Shown: positions 42,019-53,432 of the stretch, one piece after another | Layout: every line of letters starts with the position of its first letter | How positions within the stretch are numbered: position 1 is the stretch's first letter | Source of the DNA: Actinernus sp. WN-2022 | Lineage: Eukaryota > Cnidaria > Anthozoa > Actiniaria > Actinernidae | Length of the DNA stretch: 64,000 nt | Assembly: GCA_030867875.1 (NCBI GenBank) | Contig: JAOWCC010000936.1 | Span: 75,425,032 to 75,489,031 of the forward strand | Direction: 5' to 3' | Notes under the pieces: model-generated | Databases searched by the model: none | What the model was told of the DNA's origin: nothing | Seen by the model: only the letters and a program-made list of their open reading frames with translations | Program-made: the position numbers and the translations under genes

Positions 42019-42504
42019 TTCAGCTTTTGTGTATTTAATTTGACAGCTACATGTATAAGTCGTATAACGTTTTGCTGGATGTTGGGGTTCGTTTCGAAGG
42101 TGAGTGACTTCGAAGTTTTTTCTATCAGGATGAAAAATAGGTCAAAAACAGCTAAAATTAAGTGGTATGCTTTAGAAAAAAAGTGACTTTCAAAATCATT
42201 TCGAAACTACATCATCTTCCTGTGAAAATCAAGCTTCTACATGATGAAATTAACCCTTCCATGTTTTTTAAAACTTTTGATATATACGTATAACAGCAAA
42301 ACCGTCGATACTGCTGAAAAGAGTACCTCGAAATTAGTCAAAATTCCAAATCTTGAATAGGAGCAAGATTATAGGTCCGCAAACTCGAATATTTTTACAG
42401 ATATTTGTATGGAAATATCGACTGGTAATGGTATGGGGGGCACATTAGAGCCATCGTCAAATAGCGTTAGACTGTAAAATGTGATCACCAACATCGTGCG
42501 CGAG

Positions 42505-43076
42505 GCCTTAATGCACTAGTCAATTGAAACCCCCACCCCCTTGGTCCCGGGGAAGGGTGGGGGATTTGACAGAGACCTGACCAAAAATCATCAATATCCC
42601 CACCCCAGAGGCTTTAGTTCAGATCAAACGCCCCTATCCCTGGGGCAAGAAAATTGAGATCAAACATTTTGAAGGGAAAAAAACTTTTAAAAGGAGAGAT
42701 TTTTAATGTTCTTCTTCCAAGATTTGTGTAGCTTTTATAGTTTTCTTTAGTAATCACACAAACTAAGTCTCTCTTGGGTGAAGTTCAGCTTGAAGGAGAA
42801 CTCGTCTGTACTCTAAAATCAACCCACATCTATAGAAAGATTTATTCAAAAGAAGTATCAGTTTGTCCGCCATCTTGGAAGCTTCCATACTAGTTCCCAG
42901 TTCCCCTCTTCCCCGAGGTGGGGACACCCGGCGAAAAGTCGAAGTCAGTCAAATCTACTACCCCCACGGGACAGACTGTGGTTCAAAAGTGATCAATGCC
43001 CCTGTTATCCCCAACCCTTCCCCGGGACCGGGGGGGGGGGGGGAGGTGGGGGTTTCAATTGACTAGTGCATAAGGC
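42505..43076. mobile_element. ~570 bp MITE with CACTAGTCAATTGAAAC ends
   Basis: Inverted ends GCCTTA(A)TGCACTAGTCAATTG extend into C-rich subtermini (ACCCCCACCCCC and GGTCCCGGGGAAGG) that pair with the G-rich right end near 43008-43060. No reading frame for a transposase. The target duplication is not clear because the ends may extend further than drawn. Confidence 0.75.
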
Positions 43077-44195
43077 ATACTTTTTTTACGAACAGCCGTT
43101 TAGGAATTTCTTTTTTTCTAAAGTTATTCCTTCAGTGTCTTCTTTCCGTTCTTTCTTTCCGTACTTTAAAATTTGAAGCGTCGCCTAACAAGATGGTATA
43201 GGATGTACATTTCGAGAAAAACGCGCCGGCGTGACGTCGCTTTCGTCCGATTAGTCGATTTGTCACGCTACCAAAATGAACAAAATATATATATTTCCTC
43301 AATCATATCTTTTTCTTGGGAATAAGAATGAAAGAAAAGTGAAAGAGTAATGTTTGCACTAAATGTTTTCATACCGTATGATAAACATTTTTACTTAAAC
43401 AGTTTATGAAATAGCCTAGTAAGTATGCTTTCGTAAAAAAGTATTAAGTCAGTAAATTTATTAACTGAATTAATATATTTCCAGAAGATTACCCAAACAT
43501 TTGACAATTTTCATATAAAATCATGTTCGCTTTCTAATTGAACTTAATTGTTTTAAGTCTGAACTGACTAAAGTATTTTAGGGTTTTCTTCCGACATTTT
43601 CACAATTATTAAATGAATTATAATTTCGCTTTGTGTTTCTCTGTCGGCGATCGCTCCGTATCCATCAACAATGCTCGACATGCGATTTTATTACTTTGGT
43701 GGGGTGAATATTTTTATTATTTTATTATTTTAGAGTGAACAAAACCAATCATCCAGCTATTTGAACTGTCCAAAAATTTGCAATAATCGTGGTCAATCGT
43801 CAAGTTTCCAAATCTTGAACTGGACTCGGCAAGTTTGCAAATGTCAATTAAACGATATACAGAAAACAGCAGGAAAATTTTCTTCTAGGATTACGATGAC
43901 AACTAAGGTGAAGTTAATGCTAGCCTTTCAATTGCACACCTTCATAGTTTAGTAATTGATGTTTTGTTTTCGTAATAACTTATTTTAATTCATGCATTCT
44001 TTTCACAAATCCTTACTGGAGTATTTTCACAAAATAAAAAAGTGCCGACAACAATTGTCTCGTTATTTACCGTATTCTCTTCACTCTGATCCATGTCTTT
44101 GGTTGTAGGGTCACGCTAGCTACTGTCTTACTGAACTAATAACTTTTCAAAACATTGATTAAGAATATTCTCAATATAATATAGGAAAGACGCCT
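43077..44195. other. No gene seen
   Basis: AT-rich sequence with poly-T and ATATAT stretches. No coding or repeat structure recognised. Confidence 0.5.
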
Positions 44196-44565
44196 CTTCG
44201 AGCATACAATTTTTCTCACAAAAACAAAGGCTAGAATAGACGCTGCTGTGATTGGTTCAATATTGCTTCCGGTTGTCAATGTTGGGGGGTGCGTTAATTG
44301 AGCGGTGTTAGGACGAATTAACATCGAGGGAGGGGAGAGTAAGTGAACTTTTTGCTTTATTTTCGTGTGTGCCTGCCACACCGTAGTGTCAGACGTCAAA
44401 CAGAAACGCGAAATGTCGTTTTAACTCGCCCTAAAAGAGTAGTTTTATTTAGAGTAGTACTCTAAATTTATAGTTCACTTGTTGCCTGATAATGTGTCCC
44501 TAGGGAAATGGCGTTTAAAAGCTGAAAGACGTCTGGGAAGTGTGATATTTTGAGGTAAACTCACG
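44196..44565 (-). repeat. Right ~0.4 kb inverted repeat of the ~20 kb segment
   Basis: Complement of 24522-24945, ending GAGGTAAACTCACG. Compared with the left arm, about 50 bp near the inner edge are missing and a 6 bp indel is present. The flanking sequences of the two arms do not show a shared short duplication. Confidence 0.75.
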
Positions 44566-45141
44566 CAGGGTACAGCCTACTTTTAGTTGAGCAATACTGT
44601 AAAATTATCATAAGGTTGGATATAGCCAATAGGTTAGGCCTTGTATGTTTCGGGTAGTGCCTATTTTATAAACCAACTATCTCATGCTTTAGGGGAGCAG
44701 CCATGCTAACAATATACCATCCAGCTTTTGTATCACTATTAATATTATCTTTCAATCATGTAAATAAATCGTAATATATTAAAATATATTGTAGTAATAA
44801 TAATTTATATTATGTTAATACATACTGCTGGACCCCAACACTGTCTTAGTTGTCTGTTTTGGTATATTACAACATTTTGTACAATTATATACTTCTGCCA
44901 TAATCATTGCAATGATGCAACTATGTTTTTTTAGAACCTACGTACTGGATGGGTACTCAATCATCATTTAAATCCTTTTTATCAATTTATTATTGCGTTC
45001 GACGAAGGAGAATGCAACCTAATCTGGTGACGGGTTCCCTGTGCCTGTGTGTGACGTGTTTGCCGGTAGCCAAAAAAAAGTTCAGTTTTTTCGTAGGCGT
45101 ATTACAAAATGCCTCGATATCATGAACGGCCGGGGAACTGG
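44566..45141. other. No gene seen
   Basis: AT-rich spacer. Nothing recognised. Confidence 0.5.
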
Positions 45142-45192
45142 TAACTATATACACGATGTAACTATATACACGATGTAACTATATACACGATG
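45142..45192 (+). repeat. 17 bp tandem repeat, three perfect copies
   Basis: TAACTATATACACGATG occurs at 45142, 45159 and 45176 without mismatch, ending five bases before the left inverted end of the neighbouring transposon. Confidence 0.9.
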
Positions 45193-45752
45193 CTTACCCA
45201 TTCCACGATAAACGAGGCCAATAGGGTATAAGAATTGACAAAAATATTATGGAATGTTTTCTAAAAAAAAATTAGGTACTCCAAAAGTCAAATTATTCAA
45301 ATTTGAGCATCTGAAAAAAAAATTATGTAATCTTTTAATGCAAAAAATTGCGAGCGTATAATTGATAAGCTGTTGTTTCCCCATCGTGAAAATTATAAAA
45401 AATAGAAATAAAACCTCAAAAAATTCCTGTATTTTCTGAAAAACAGAATAGACAAGTTATGTGTGCTCGGGTGGTGCAAAACATATCGCTAACACAGTAA
45501 ACACACAAAAATCTACCTGAAGAAAGATATTTTTTTCTATTTTCAGTTTTTTTAATAGAGAATATGCAAAAATATATGTCAAAATAAATATTGTATAGGA
45601 GAAATCTATCGTAGAATACGTCTATGGGACAATATATTTTCTATTTTTCGATGAGTTTACCTTGAACGATTATAGTTTGAGTAGAAATAATCAGAATTGT
45701 GTTATGAATAGACGTTGGGAAAACAAAAAATATTATTTTGGTAACTACAAAA

Positions 45753-46133
45753 AGTAACGGAGGTTACTAGTGAGGCAGGTATGTTCCGTAAAATCATATA
45801 ACCATCAATATAATCATAATAAACATGTATCCTTATGTTCTTCACGATCTCTGATGAATTATTAAACACAATATTGACTTGCTATAAAATATGATATTAA
45901 GCAATCATTGGCATGCATGAGCATTAGCGTGCTTGCTGCTCATCCATTTTAGGTATAATTATATGATAACAATAACAATTTGTCCAGACACACAATGTTC
46001 TTGGTTCATAAATGTTTAACTGTCGACAATGCAGCTGATAAGTTGTCGAGAGTAATAATATATCACTACGGCAATTTGCACTAAGATAGATCTGAGACTT
46101 AAAGCTGGTAACACATTTGGTAACGGAGGTTAC
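45753..46133 (+). promoter_or_regulatory. Iterated 14 bp dyad sites, gene-3' side
   Basis: GTAACGGAGGTTAC (arms GTAAC/GTTAC around GGAG) is perfect at 45753-45766 and 46120-46133. Both copies lie between the left inverted end and the stop codon of the transposase-like gene. Confidence 0.75.
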
Positions 46134-46194
46134 TGTTTCGTTCATTTGCTTTAGTCCTGATTCTCCAGTTTAATAAATCAAATATCAGAGTTAG

Positions 46195-47874
46195 TTAAAC
46201 CTCTCTGGATGCAACGGACCCATCCTCAAATGCCTGGAAGAGATTTTCAATCATCTCTACAGAGGTTTCGTCGATTGACAATACTCTCTGGCTTCTACCA
46301 CAAGAGACTGGCGGCTGGATGACTGCCAAAACATTTCTTGAAGGAATCCACAAGACATCCGGATTCTGTGGCCACTTGAACTGGTTGTCTGCCTTAGTAG
46401 CCGCAGCCTCGAGAAAGGTAACCTCAACTGTATTATCTTCCGCATCTACGCCAAGCACCTTACCTAAGTACCACTTGGCGTCGTACACCGCTGCTACCCA
46501 GTCGTCGACGCTCGGTGTAATCTGATTATGAGCACCACTTGTGAATAGCTTCAAGAGGTGCTTCCTCCAGCCACAGTCGGATTCGAAGTTGAACTCTCCC
46601 AAATGAAAGCAGCTCTGGCAGACGCATGATGTGTCTCGCACATACACTACTCCAAGACCATTCGAAACAACGGCGTGAAGCTTCATCGTGCCAGGCACCG
46701 GCTGAAGGTCACCAAAAGTAGTGATGTCATTCTTTGCTTCGGCACAGTCGTCTGGGGGGACAAATCTGTAGCTGATGCTACTATTGCTCTGGTACTTCTC
46801 TGCCCAAGCAAAGAAGTCTTCGGCGTCGTCTATTTTCAGTTTTTCCTGTCTGACGGCCTCGTCAGCCATTCTCTTCGCTGTTCCTCCTATTCCATCGCAG
46901 GGGCCTTTTCCATGTCCTGCCTCGAAATAGTTCCACGAAGCGCTTACTCCGAATTCCTCATCATGCTTTGTCACAACATAAAATATGCTTTTATTTCGAT
47001 ACTGTGACGTTGGACTGTCGGTGAAGTAGTGGATGTGTTTCAGATTAGGGAGCAGGGTTTTCACTTCTGGTATAAGCTTTCGGAGAAATGCATACACGGT
47101 GGTGCTATTGTGCTCCAGCACACTCGATACATACACTATACTCTGATGTGTAAGTTCGCCGTCTACGTCGCTGTAATAAACAACAGTCGGGTGGAGTGTA
47201 ACCATAGAAGGGGCGTTCCAGTGGGCAGATTGGACTTCTTGCGCATGTTGGCAGGTATAGTTTTCTGCGAAGTCCATTTGTATGATGGCATGGTCAGCCG
47301 GTAGATGTTTTTTTAGGTAATGCATCTGCTCATACTGGACTTTTACCCTCTCCGCATGGCTCTCAAACTCTTTGACAGACTTTCTCCACATATCTGCGAA
47401 CTTGTCTTTGTCTAGTTCCTCCTCAACTATTTGCATTTTCTTCTTCCCCTCTACATCAACCCTCTTCCACTGACCAAACTTGATCATTTGTGGGAGCTTG
47501 CCACATATATCTTCTATAGTTTCGTCAGATTTGTTCTTCAGAAACGAGTCCGGGCTGACGTTCATGTCGATTCCGGTGGCTTTGATGGCACGTAGCTGGA
47601 GGGCCATGTTTTGATGCCTCTGGCAGAGGCAGGTGCTGCGGCTTGAAAAGTTGGTGGTCTGGAGGTGCTTTGGCCGTAGCTTGTAAAAGAGGGACCTGGA
47701 GATTTTGATGGTTGCGTTCTCTGCACGATATTTCTCATAGAGATTGTATAGGTAATCATTCAATACTCTTTTTTGTACCTTACCTTCCGGCAAGAGAAAC
47801 ATAAAAACACCTAAAAAATAGAACGAAAATAGAACGTAACCACCGTGACTCTTTGCGTTACTATTATTAGTCAT
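46195..47874 (-). CDS. DDE-like transposase with C-terminal Tudor/SH3-like segment
   Basis: This is an intact frame of 559 codons. A Cys/His cluster (STCLCQRHQNM) follows an LRPKH motif. Candidate catalytic acids lie in IIQMDFAENYTCQ, HYFTDSPTSQYRNK and NYFEAGHGKGPCDGIGG, an order (D, D, E) that fits an RNase H-fold transposase. Next come a CQSCFHLGEF cysteine pair and a C-terminal segment (WYLGKVLGVD...VLWIPSRNVL) that resembles a Tudor/SH3-like fold. The first ~30 codons may be intronic: an AG acceptor lies near 47812 and a TTCAAG/GTAAGT donor near 47955, suggesting an upstream exon. I do not know the superfamily name. Related genes appear, to my recollection, as multicopy uncharacterised proteins in cnidarians. 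Confidence 0.75.
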   Translation of the reverse strand: MTNNSNAKSHGGYVLFSFYFLGVFMFLLPEGKVQKRVLNDYLYNLYEKYRAENATIKISRSLFYKLRPKHLQTTNFSSRSTCLCQRHQNMALQLRAIKATGIDMNVSPDSFLKNKSDETIEDICGKLPQMIKFGQWKRVDVEGKKKMQIVEEELDKDKFADMWRKSVKEFESHAERVKVQYEQMHYLKKHLPADHAIIQMDFAENYTCQHAQEVQSAHWNAPSMVTLHPTVVYYSDVDGELTHQSIVYVSSVLEHNSTTVYAFLRKLIPEVKTLLPNLKHIHYFTDSPTSQYRNKSIFYVVTKHDEEFGVSASWNYFEAGHGKGPCDGIGGTAKRMADEAVRQEKLKIDDAEDFFAWAEKYQSNSSISYRFVPPDDCAEAKNDITTFGDLQPVPGTMKLHAVVSNGLGVVYVRDTSCVCQSCFHLGEFNFESDCGWRKHLLKLFTSGAHNQITPSVDDWVAAVYDAKWYLGKVLGVDAEDNTVEVTFLEAAATKADNQFKWPQNPDVLWIPSRNVLAVIQPPVSCGRSQRVLSIDETSVEMIENLFQAFEDGSVASREV

Positions 47875-48934
47875 TTAAAATAAGTGCATTATTTAACAGA
47901 ACCGTGTTGAAATCTGTCATTTTAGAGTTCGTGTCTTATATTTTATATTTACTTACCTTGAACGTAAGCTATTTCAAGAAATATTTAGCTCAAACTGCTG
48001 TTTTGGGGGCGAAACTCGGAGACTTGAACGTCTATAACTACATGTGCGATTACTAAAGAGATTGCGCAATGGATTGTCAAGTTACAAGTACCGTATATCG
48101 TATTTCTTAAGACAACAGAAGTTGCGTTACATTCTGGCGTTTGTAATTATCCCATAATAGTGTATACCAATGCCATATGTAAACTGATTTGCGGGCTTTT
48201 TATAACCTGAAGTTCGTTTTAAAGATTCGATAACCTCCGTGACTTTTTGCGTTACATCGATTTTAAAAATAACTACACCGTTTTTTTGCACCAAGAAGGC
48301 CCAGAAACTTCTATGCATTTCTATACCACACTAATCCTTTCTCCCCCATTATACATTTGACTTTCAGTTGCGCTACATTGATTTTATTGTATAGGTGACT
48401 GGAGAAAGGAGGTAAATATGGGATACGGCTTAGCTCCAATCTCGATCTCGAGCAACTTAGTGGGCACTAAATATCATTCTAGGCCTGGAACTCTCATTAT
48501 TAATTCAAAACCGAGTAAACTTTCATCAGAAATTAAAATGTCAGAAAGTCGGGTAACGGAGGTTATGGTAACACTGGGTAACGGAGGTTATTTTTTGCTC
48601 AACAAGACCAGTTCTAAGCCATTATGCCAGACATCCAGATTTAGTTATATACCTAAATAAGTTCATATCCATCGACTCTATAAAAACAAACACTCAAATC
48701 GTAAGGTTATTTAATTAGTTGCTGGAAATTAAGGTAACGGAGGTTATTCTCTTATCTCTACGCTTCAAATATGATTCGAAAAAAAAAAATTCTCGCTAAA
48801 TATTCAAACTTCCCAAAACAAAAGCCTCCAACATCAGGCACGGACAAGAGGGTTCAACTTGAGACAAAGCTGCAAATGTACAAACCTTTTCGTCCATTTT
48901 CAATATATTTTTTATGTTAGGTAACGGGGGTTAT
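47836..48934. promoter_or_regulatory. Iterated 14 bp dyad sites, gene-5' side
   Basis: Further copies: 47836-47849 (inverted, one variant base), 48230-48243 (inverted), 48553-48566, 48578-48591, 48734-48747 and 48921-48934 (variant GGGG). Three are associated with a nearby TTGCGTTAC. The sites span the presumed promoter and first intron of the gene. Confidence 0.75.
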
Positions 48935-49320
48935 GCAAAAATCGTGGACATTGATCCGATAATGTTGTCAATTCCAGTGAGGCCAAGGCCTTTTGATGTC
49001 TACTATATAACGAAAGTATGGTTATCCGTGGTCGATTTACGCCATACGGATCTACAATCTGCCAGAAGCAACACCTTCATCCAGCAACGCTTTTCTTGCG
49101 CTATCGACTGTGGACATTAAAAAAGTGCCAGAAACTCGTTGTTTGGAGCAAAATTTAGCTATGATAACTCATTTACTTACTGCCTTTTTTTTTATGAATT
49201 GAAAGTTTTACATAAGAACTTCAAATTCAAGAAAGAAAAAAGCGAATTGCATGAAAAATATGCGGTCAGAAACGCAAAGACACCCAAAAAACTAATTGGC
49301 CTCGTTTATCGTGGAATGGG

Positions 49321-49620
49321 TGTGCTCGGAGAAACGTCGAGTATAAGTGTTTTAATAGTTTCCCAATCCAATGCAATAATGTTTAAAAAGTTCATTAGCA
49401 AGCACGATATATCAAAGCCTGTAGCATTCGACAAAGTCTGATGTCGAATCTATATCAAGTCAAACAATTGGTCTGTTTTGTCGGCGCGGTCGTTGAACAG
49501 AGAACTGAATCGAATCAACTTGGCCATAATATATATTGGCTAGACTGCAGAATACCCTACCACGTAATCTACCTTACACGTTGACAGTCATGTCACGGTC
49601 AAACATATAAATGAAATTGA
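49321..49620. other. No gene seen
   Basis: Short unassigned spacer after the DNA transposon; nothing recognised. Confidence 0.45.
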
Positions 49621-49674
49621 AAATGAAATGAAATAATGAAATAAAATTGTAAATTGACATAACTTCCATTATCA

Positions 49675-49920
49675 ATCTTGCTATTATCTCTATATATTAC
49701 TACCTTCATTCTACAAACAACCGCAGTCTTAACTCGTTGACACGATGACGCGTTGACATGAATAAAGTGTACTCTATATATTATTACTACCTTCGTTCTA
49801 CAAGCAACCGCAGTCTACTCGTTGACGCGATGACGCGTTGACTCGACATTACTCTCTACTCTCTACGTTCATTGTGTATTCCACACAAGTTGACGCGTAG
49901 ACGCGTTGACATTTCTACAA
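49675..49920 (+). repeat. Two to three ~95 bp tandem units with GACGCGTTGAC
   Basis: CTCTATATATTACTACCTTC...CAACCGCAGTCT occurs near 49689 and 49771. Each copy is followed by GTTGAC-CGATGACGCGTTGAC, and a partial unit continues to 49912. Low copy number, moderate divergence. Confidence 0.65.
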
Positions 49921-50237
49921 ATTTATACAGCTTGCTGTGGTGGGGTATTCTCTGTATTCTGCAGTCGTTCCTATATATTATGTGCTGTCCAGTAACAACC
50001 GAGTGAATTCTGTTGGCTTGCTCGCTGTATTGGATTCTGCTTTTCGCTGTACATACAGATACCAAAACTACAAACAGTTAGATGACCTGGCTGAAGAGAA
50101 ATATAGGTCTGAGTTTTCTAGATACCCGTAATCGCCGTATCTTGTGTGACTTGCGACTCTGTGTACATCTTGGTTATACAAATATTCAACACTAACATAT
50201 TCAGGCAGAGAGTTAATCTATAACGACATTTTCATTC

Positions 50238-51007
50238 AGGCGCGATATCGACTGACTATCGAATATCGGATAATATCAGATATTTTTTATAGTCTAATAT
50301 CAAACAAATATCATCGAATATCGGATATTTTTCATTCAAGATATTACCGCAAAACATCGGATAATTTATTCCGTCTAAATAATATCGGATAATATCACAT
50401 ATTTTTTATAGTCTAATATCAAACAAATATCATCGAATATCGGATATTTTTCATTCAAGGTATTGCCACAACATATCGGATAATTTATTCCGTCTACATA
50501 ATATCGGATAATATCGAATATAACTTGAGTAAAGGTAAGGGGGTCTATCTAATTAGATATCTAATAGACATCTAACGTGATAATATCCGATAATACCGAA
50601 TATCAAGCACTTGAGTAAAGGTAAGAGGGTCTATCTAATTAGATATCTAATAGACATCTAACGTGATAATATCGGATAATATCAGATAATATCGAATATC
50701 AAGCACTTGAGTAAAGGTAAGAGGGTCTATCTAATTAGATATCTAATAGACATCTAACGTGATAATATCGGATAATATCGGATAATATCGAATATCGAGC
50801 ACTTGAGTAAAGGTAAGGGGGTCTATCTAATAGACATCTAACGTGATAATATCGGATAATATCGGATAGTATCGAATATCAAGCACGTGAGTAAAGGTAA
50901 AGGGGGCTTATCTAATTAGATATCTAATAGACATATATCATTCATATATATCCGATATTATCGAGATATAATTATCCGATATTCGATAGTCAGTCGATAT
51001 CGCGCCT
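50238..51007. mobile_element. 770 bp palindromic-ended element built from TATCGGATA motifs
   Basis: The ends AGGCGCGATATCGACTGACT and its complement form a ~37 bp inverted repeat. Inside are two ~117 bp units (from 50263) and five ~84-96 bp units (landmark GAGTAAAGGTAA at 50527, 50613, 50709, 50805 and 50889), each filled with ATATCGGATAAT. CGACATTTT occurs just outside both ends (50224-50232 and 51012-51020), a possible 9 bp duplication, although not directly adjacent. Non-coding. Confidence 0.75.
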
Positions 51008-51995
51008 AACTCGACATTTTGATATGCCAAGGAACTGGAAAATCAACACAGTACGAGGTGAGGGAAATTTAAAGTACTTAGTTCATTGCTGTGTTCCCTA
51101 ATCGATTAATCTACACTGAATTTCTGACGGACTTGAAACAAGACTGATCAAAGCCAGGACCCGGCTACCAACATTGACCACTGATAAATTATTCTGCAAC
51201 TAAACAATGGCAGCCAACCTTGTTTTCACTTGAAAATACTGTGAATGATCTAAGGAACTGCATGGGGTGTACTTTATACACATGCATATATATTTTACGT
51301 TCTACACTGGAATGTACTTAATAATAAGTATTATGAATGCTAGGAACTGGAATGCAGTTTATATACACATCTGAATAGCCATATATATAGCTAACTAATA
51401 GGGTTGATTTGTGTTCTACACTATTATAACTCCAATTATTGCTGACTACACTGTATACCACACAGAAAAATGCGCTATGAATGCTCAAATGAATGCGACA
51501 ACCATATAAAACAAACATGTATACATACATGTATATCCACATAAGCATTGCCTCCAATGATTTACATAATGTTACCGTGACAAAGATAATTACAGTTTTA
51601 TACCCAGATGCATTCCCTTGTATATTAACTTATAAGTCAAGACATCAAAATTTTCACATTAGTTAAAAACAAGCATTTTTGATCAGGATTACTTACACCG
51701 TCAACATCATTGCAGCAATCATTCAGCCTTTTGTGTTACCACAGTCCTCAGTTTCTCTTACAAAAATATGTCGAACACACTTTGATAATCTACGATTACT
51801 ACTAGTAATTAATATTATTTCTTTCCCTTAAGCCAAGCCACAGAAATTATGGAGGATAGCTTGCATTGATTTCAATTTATTCACAGATAGAGCAGATTTT
51901 TTTAAACCTGTTTAATAAAATCGAATTAGACCTAACAGTCAGGTTACTGGTAAGTAAAATCAGTCTAAACTCTAAAATATTATTATTATTATAAG

Positions 51996-52147
51996 TAATG
52001 GCATGACATAAGGGAAATTAGTTATCAAATTTCCCTCGAGAGCTGAGGGAGGATTTATGGCTGAGGGGGAATTATTTAGGGAGAATTTGCATAAATCCTC
52101 CCAAGGCTCGAGGGGAAATTTAATCACTAGCTAATTTCATGCTATTA
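51996..52147. repeat. 152 bp foldback repeat
   Basis: TAATGGCATGA...GGGAAATTAG...CTCGAG...GGATTTATG pairs with its complement on the right with few mismatches; the loop is about 25 bp. A MITE-like element. Confidence 0.7.
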
Positions 52148-52578
52148 CTATTATCACCGACTAATGAAACTAATCTCAGAGGACTTTAGTTTTTCTCTGC
52201 CTAAACTAAAGATACCATAGTTGAGTTGTTTTTTTACTTTTTGTTATTATGCTTGATTGAGCAACATTGGTTGAACTGGACCCTTGCATGGCTTAATTCC
52301 CTTGGGGATAAGTGTGTTGATTTTGTGAAGAATAAATAAAATGTCAAGTAAAATAATATGTAATATGTGGCTGACTAAATATTCAAGGAGCATGCATGGA
52401 GTTTAATCATGTCATGTTTGTGGTTTTAAGTATAATTATCTCACATGTATGGAAGAAGCGGGTTTGACAAATGAAGAGAAGACCTTTCTTGAGCCATAAA
52501 ATAGGCAGGGTACATGGGTTGACAGGCATTCATCAGTGCACCCTGCTTGGGACTAATTTTTATAATGACCTGCCATAA

Positions 52579-52665
52579 CCCTCATCAGCATGCATGCCCT
52601 TCTAATTTTCATTCTTGCGTGTCAACGAGAGAAAATTAGAACATTAGTATGCATGCTGATGAGGG
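52579..52665. repeat. 87 bp foldback repeat
   Basis: CCCTCATCAGCATGCATGC and a TTCTAATTTT block pair with AAAATTAGAA...GCATGCATGCTGATGAGGG-type sequence on the right; the loop is about 30 bp. Confidence 0.7.
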
Positions 52666-53187
52666 AATGTCCCTGAACAAACAAAGAAAAAACTGAGGTG
52701 ATCATGGTGTTACTAAGAAAATCACACATGAAAATCCCAGATTAACTGGAATGACTCTTAGCGACAATTATAGCAGGAAGTGCCCTCTTCTAAAGATAAT
52801 TAAAATTTCTATGTATAAGTTCCTAAAAAATATGATAAATAAACCTTCATATCATACCAGGAATTTGACAGTGATAAATATCATTGCATAACACCCATGA
52901 CCATTTCTAATAAAACCTCCCAAAATATTTCCCTTTGATTCAGTACAAATACATGATATATAATAATATATTTTACATAAAAATTGTTATTCAAACATTA
53001 AAATTTTAATATGGTCATGACACTTTCAAAATTAGTGCCAATTTATTATTAGTGGTGTGCAAAGTACACAAGTCTTATTCGTAAAATGAAAAATAACGAT
53101 CAACGTGAAAATAGTCCCACATGCATTAAGAATTATCAAAATATAATAATAGAGGTGGCTGGTGCACGTCTACATATATTTATTGAT

Positions 53188-53432
53188 AAGGCCAGATAAA
53201 AAAGAATACTTGTTTAGCACCACCCATTTCAATTTTTCCAGGTAGGGAGGGAGGTTTTTTTTTTCTATGTGAAGTTTATTTTGTCTTGACTAGACATAGA
53301 GACACCGGTTTGCATCTACAACAGAGTGATTCACAGGCAGCCCAAGCTCAAGTTACGAAAATATATAAGGGTTTGTATGGGAGCGTAGCGAGCTCAAGTT
53401 ACGAAAATATAAGGGTTCATGTATGGGAGCGT
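53188..53432 (+). repeat. Outer long-inverted-repeat element: left arm, outer part
   Basis: Two blocks match the right arm in inverted orientation: 53188-53230 (GGCCAGATAAAAAAG, CTTGTTTAGC) with ~60995-61050, and 53333-53432 (CACAGGCAGCCCAAGCTCAA and a duplicated TATGGGAGCGTAGCG unit) with ~60727-60830. The arm is cut here by the inner element and resumes at 58526. Confidence 0.7.

Larger units (their letters stand above)
45197..49320. mobile_element. 4.1 kb DNA transposon with DDE-like gene and iterated sites
   Basis: A perfect 26 bp inverted repeat (CCCATTCCACGATAAACG... at 45197-45222 and its complement at 49295-49320) bounds the segment. It contains a 559-codon transposase-like gene on the minus strand and eight copies of a GTAACGGAGGTTA motif between the gene and the ends. 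No flanking duplication is evident, so the true termini may lie slightly outside. Confidence 0.75.
51008..53187. other. Gene-poor stretch with two small foldback repeats
   Basis: AT-rich sequence with no coding frame that I trust. It contains the two inverted repeats listed at 51996-52147 and 52579-52665. Confidence 0.5.

Noticed and set aside
49675..50990. Possible CRISPR-like array of regular repeats
   Set aside because: The repeats are adjacent with no unique spacers, and the context is eukaryotic transposon DNA. They are tandem repeats.
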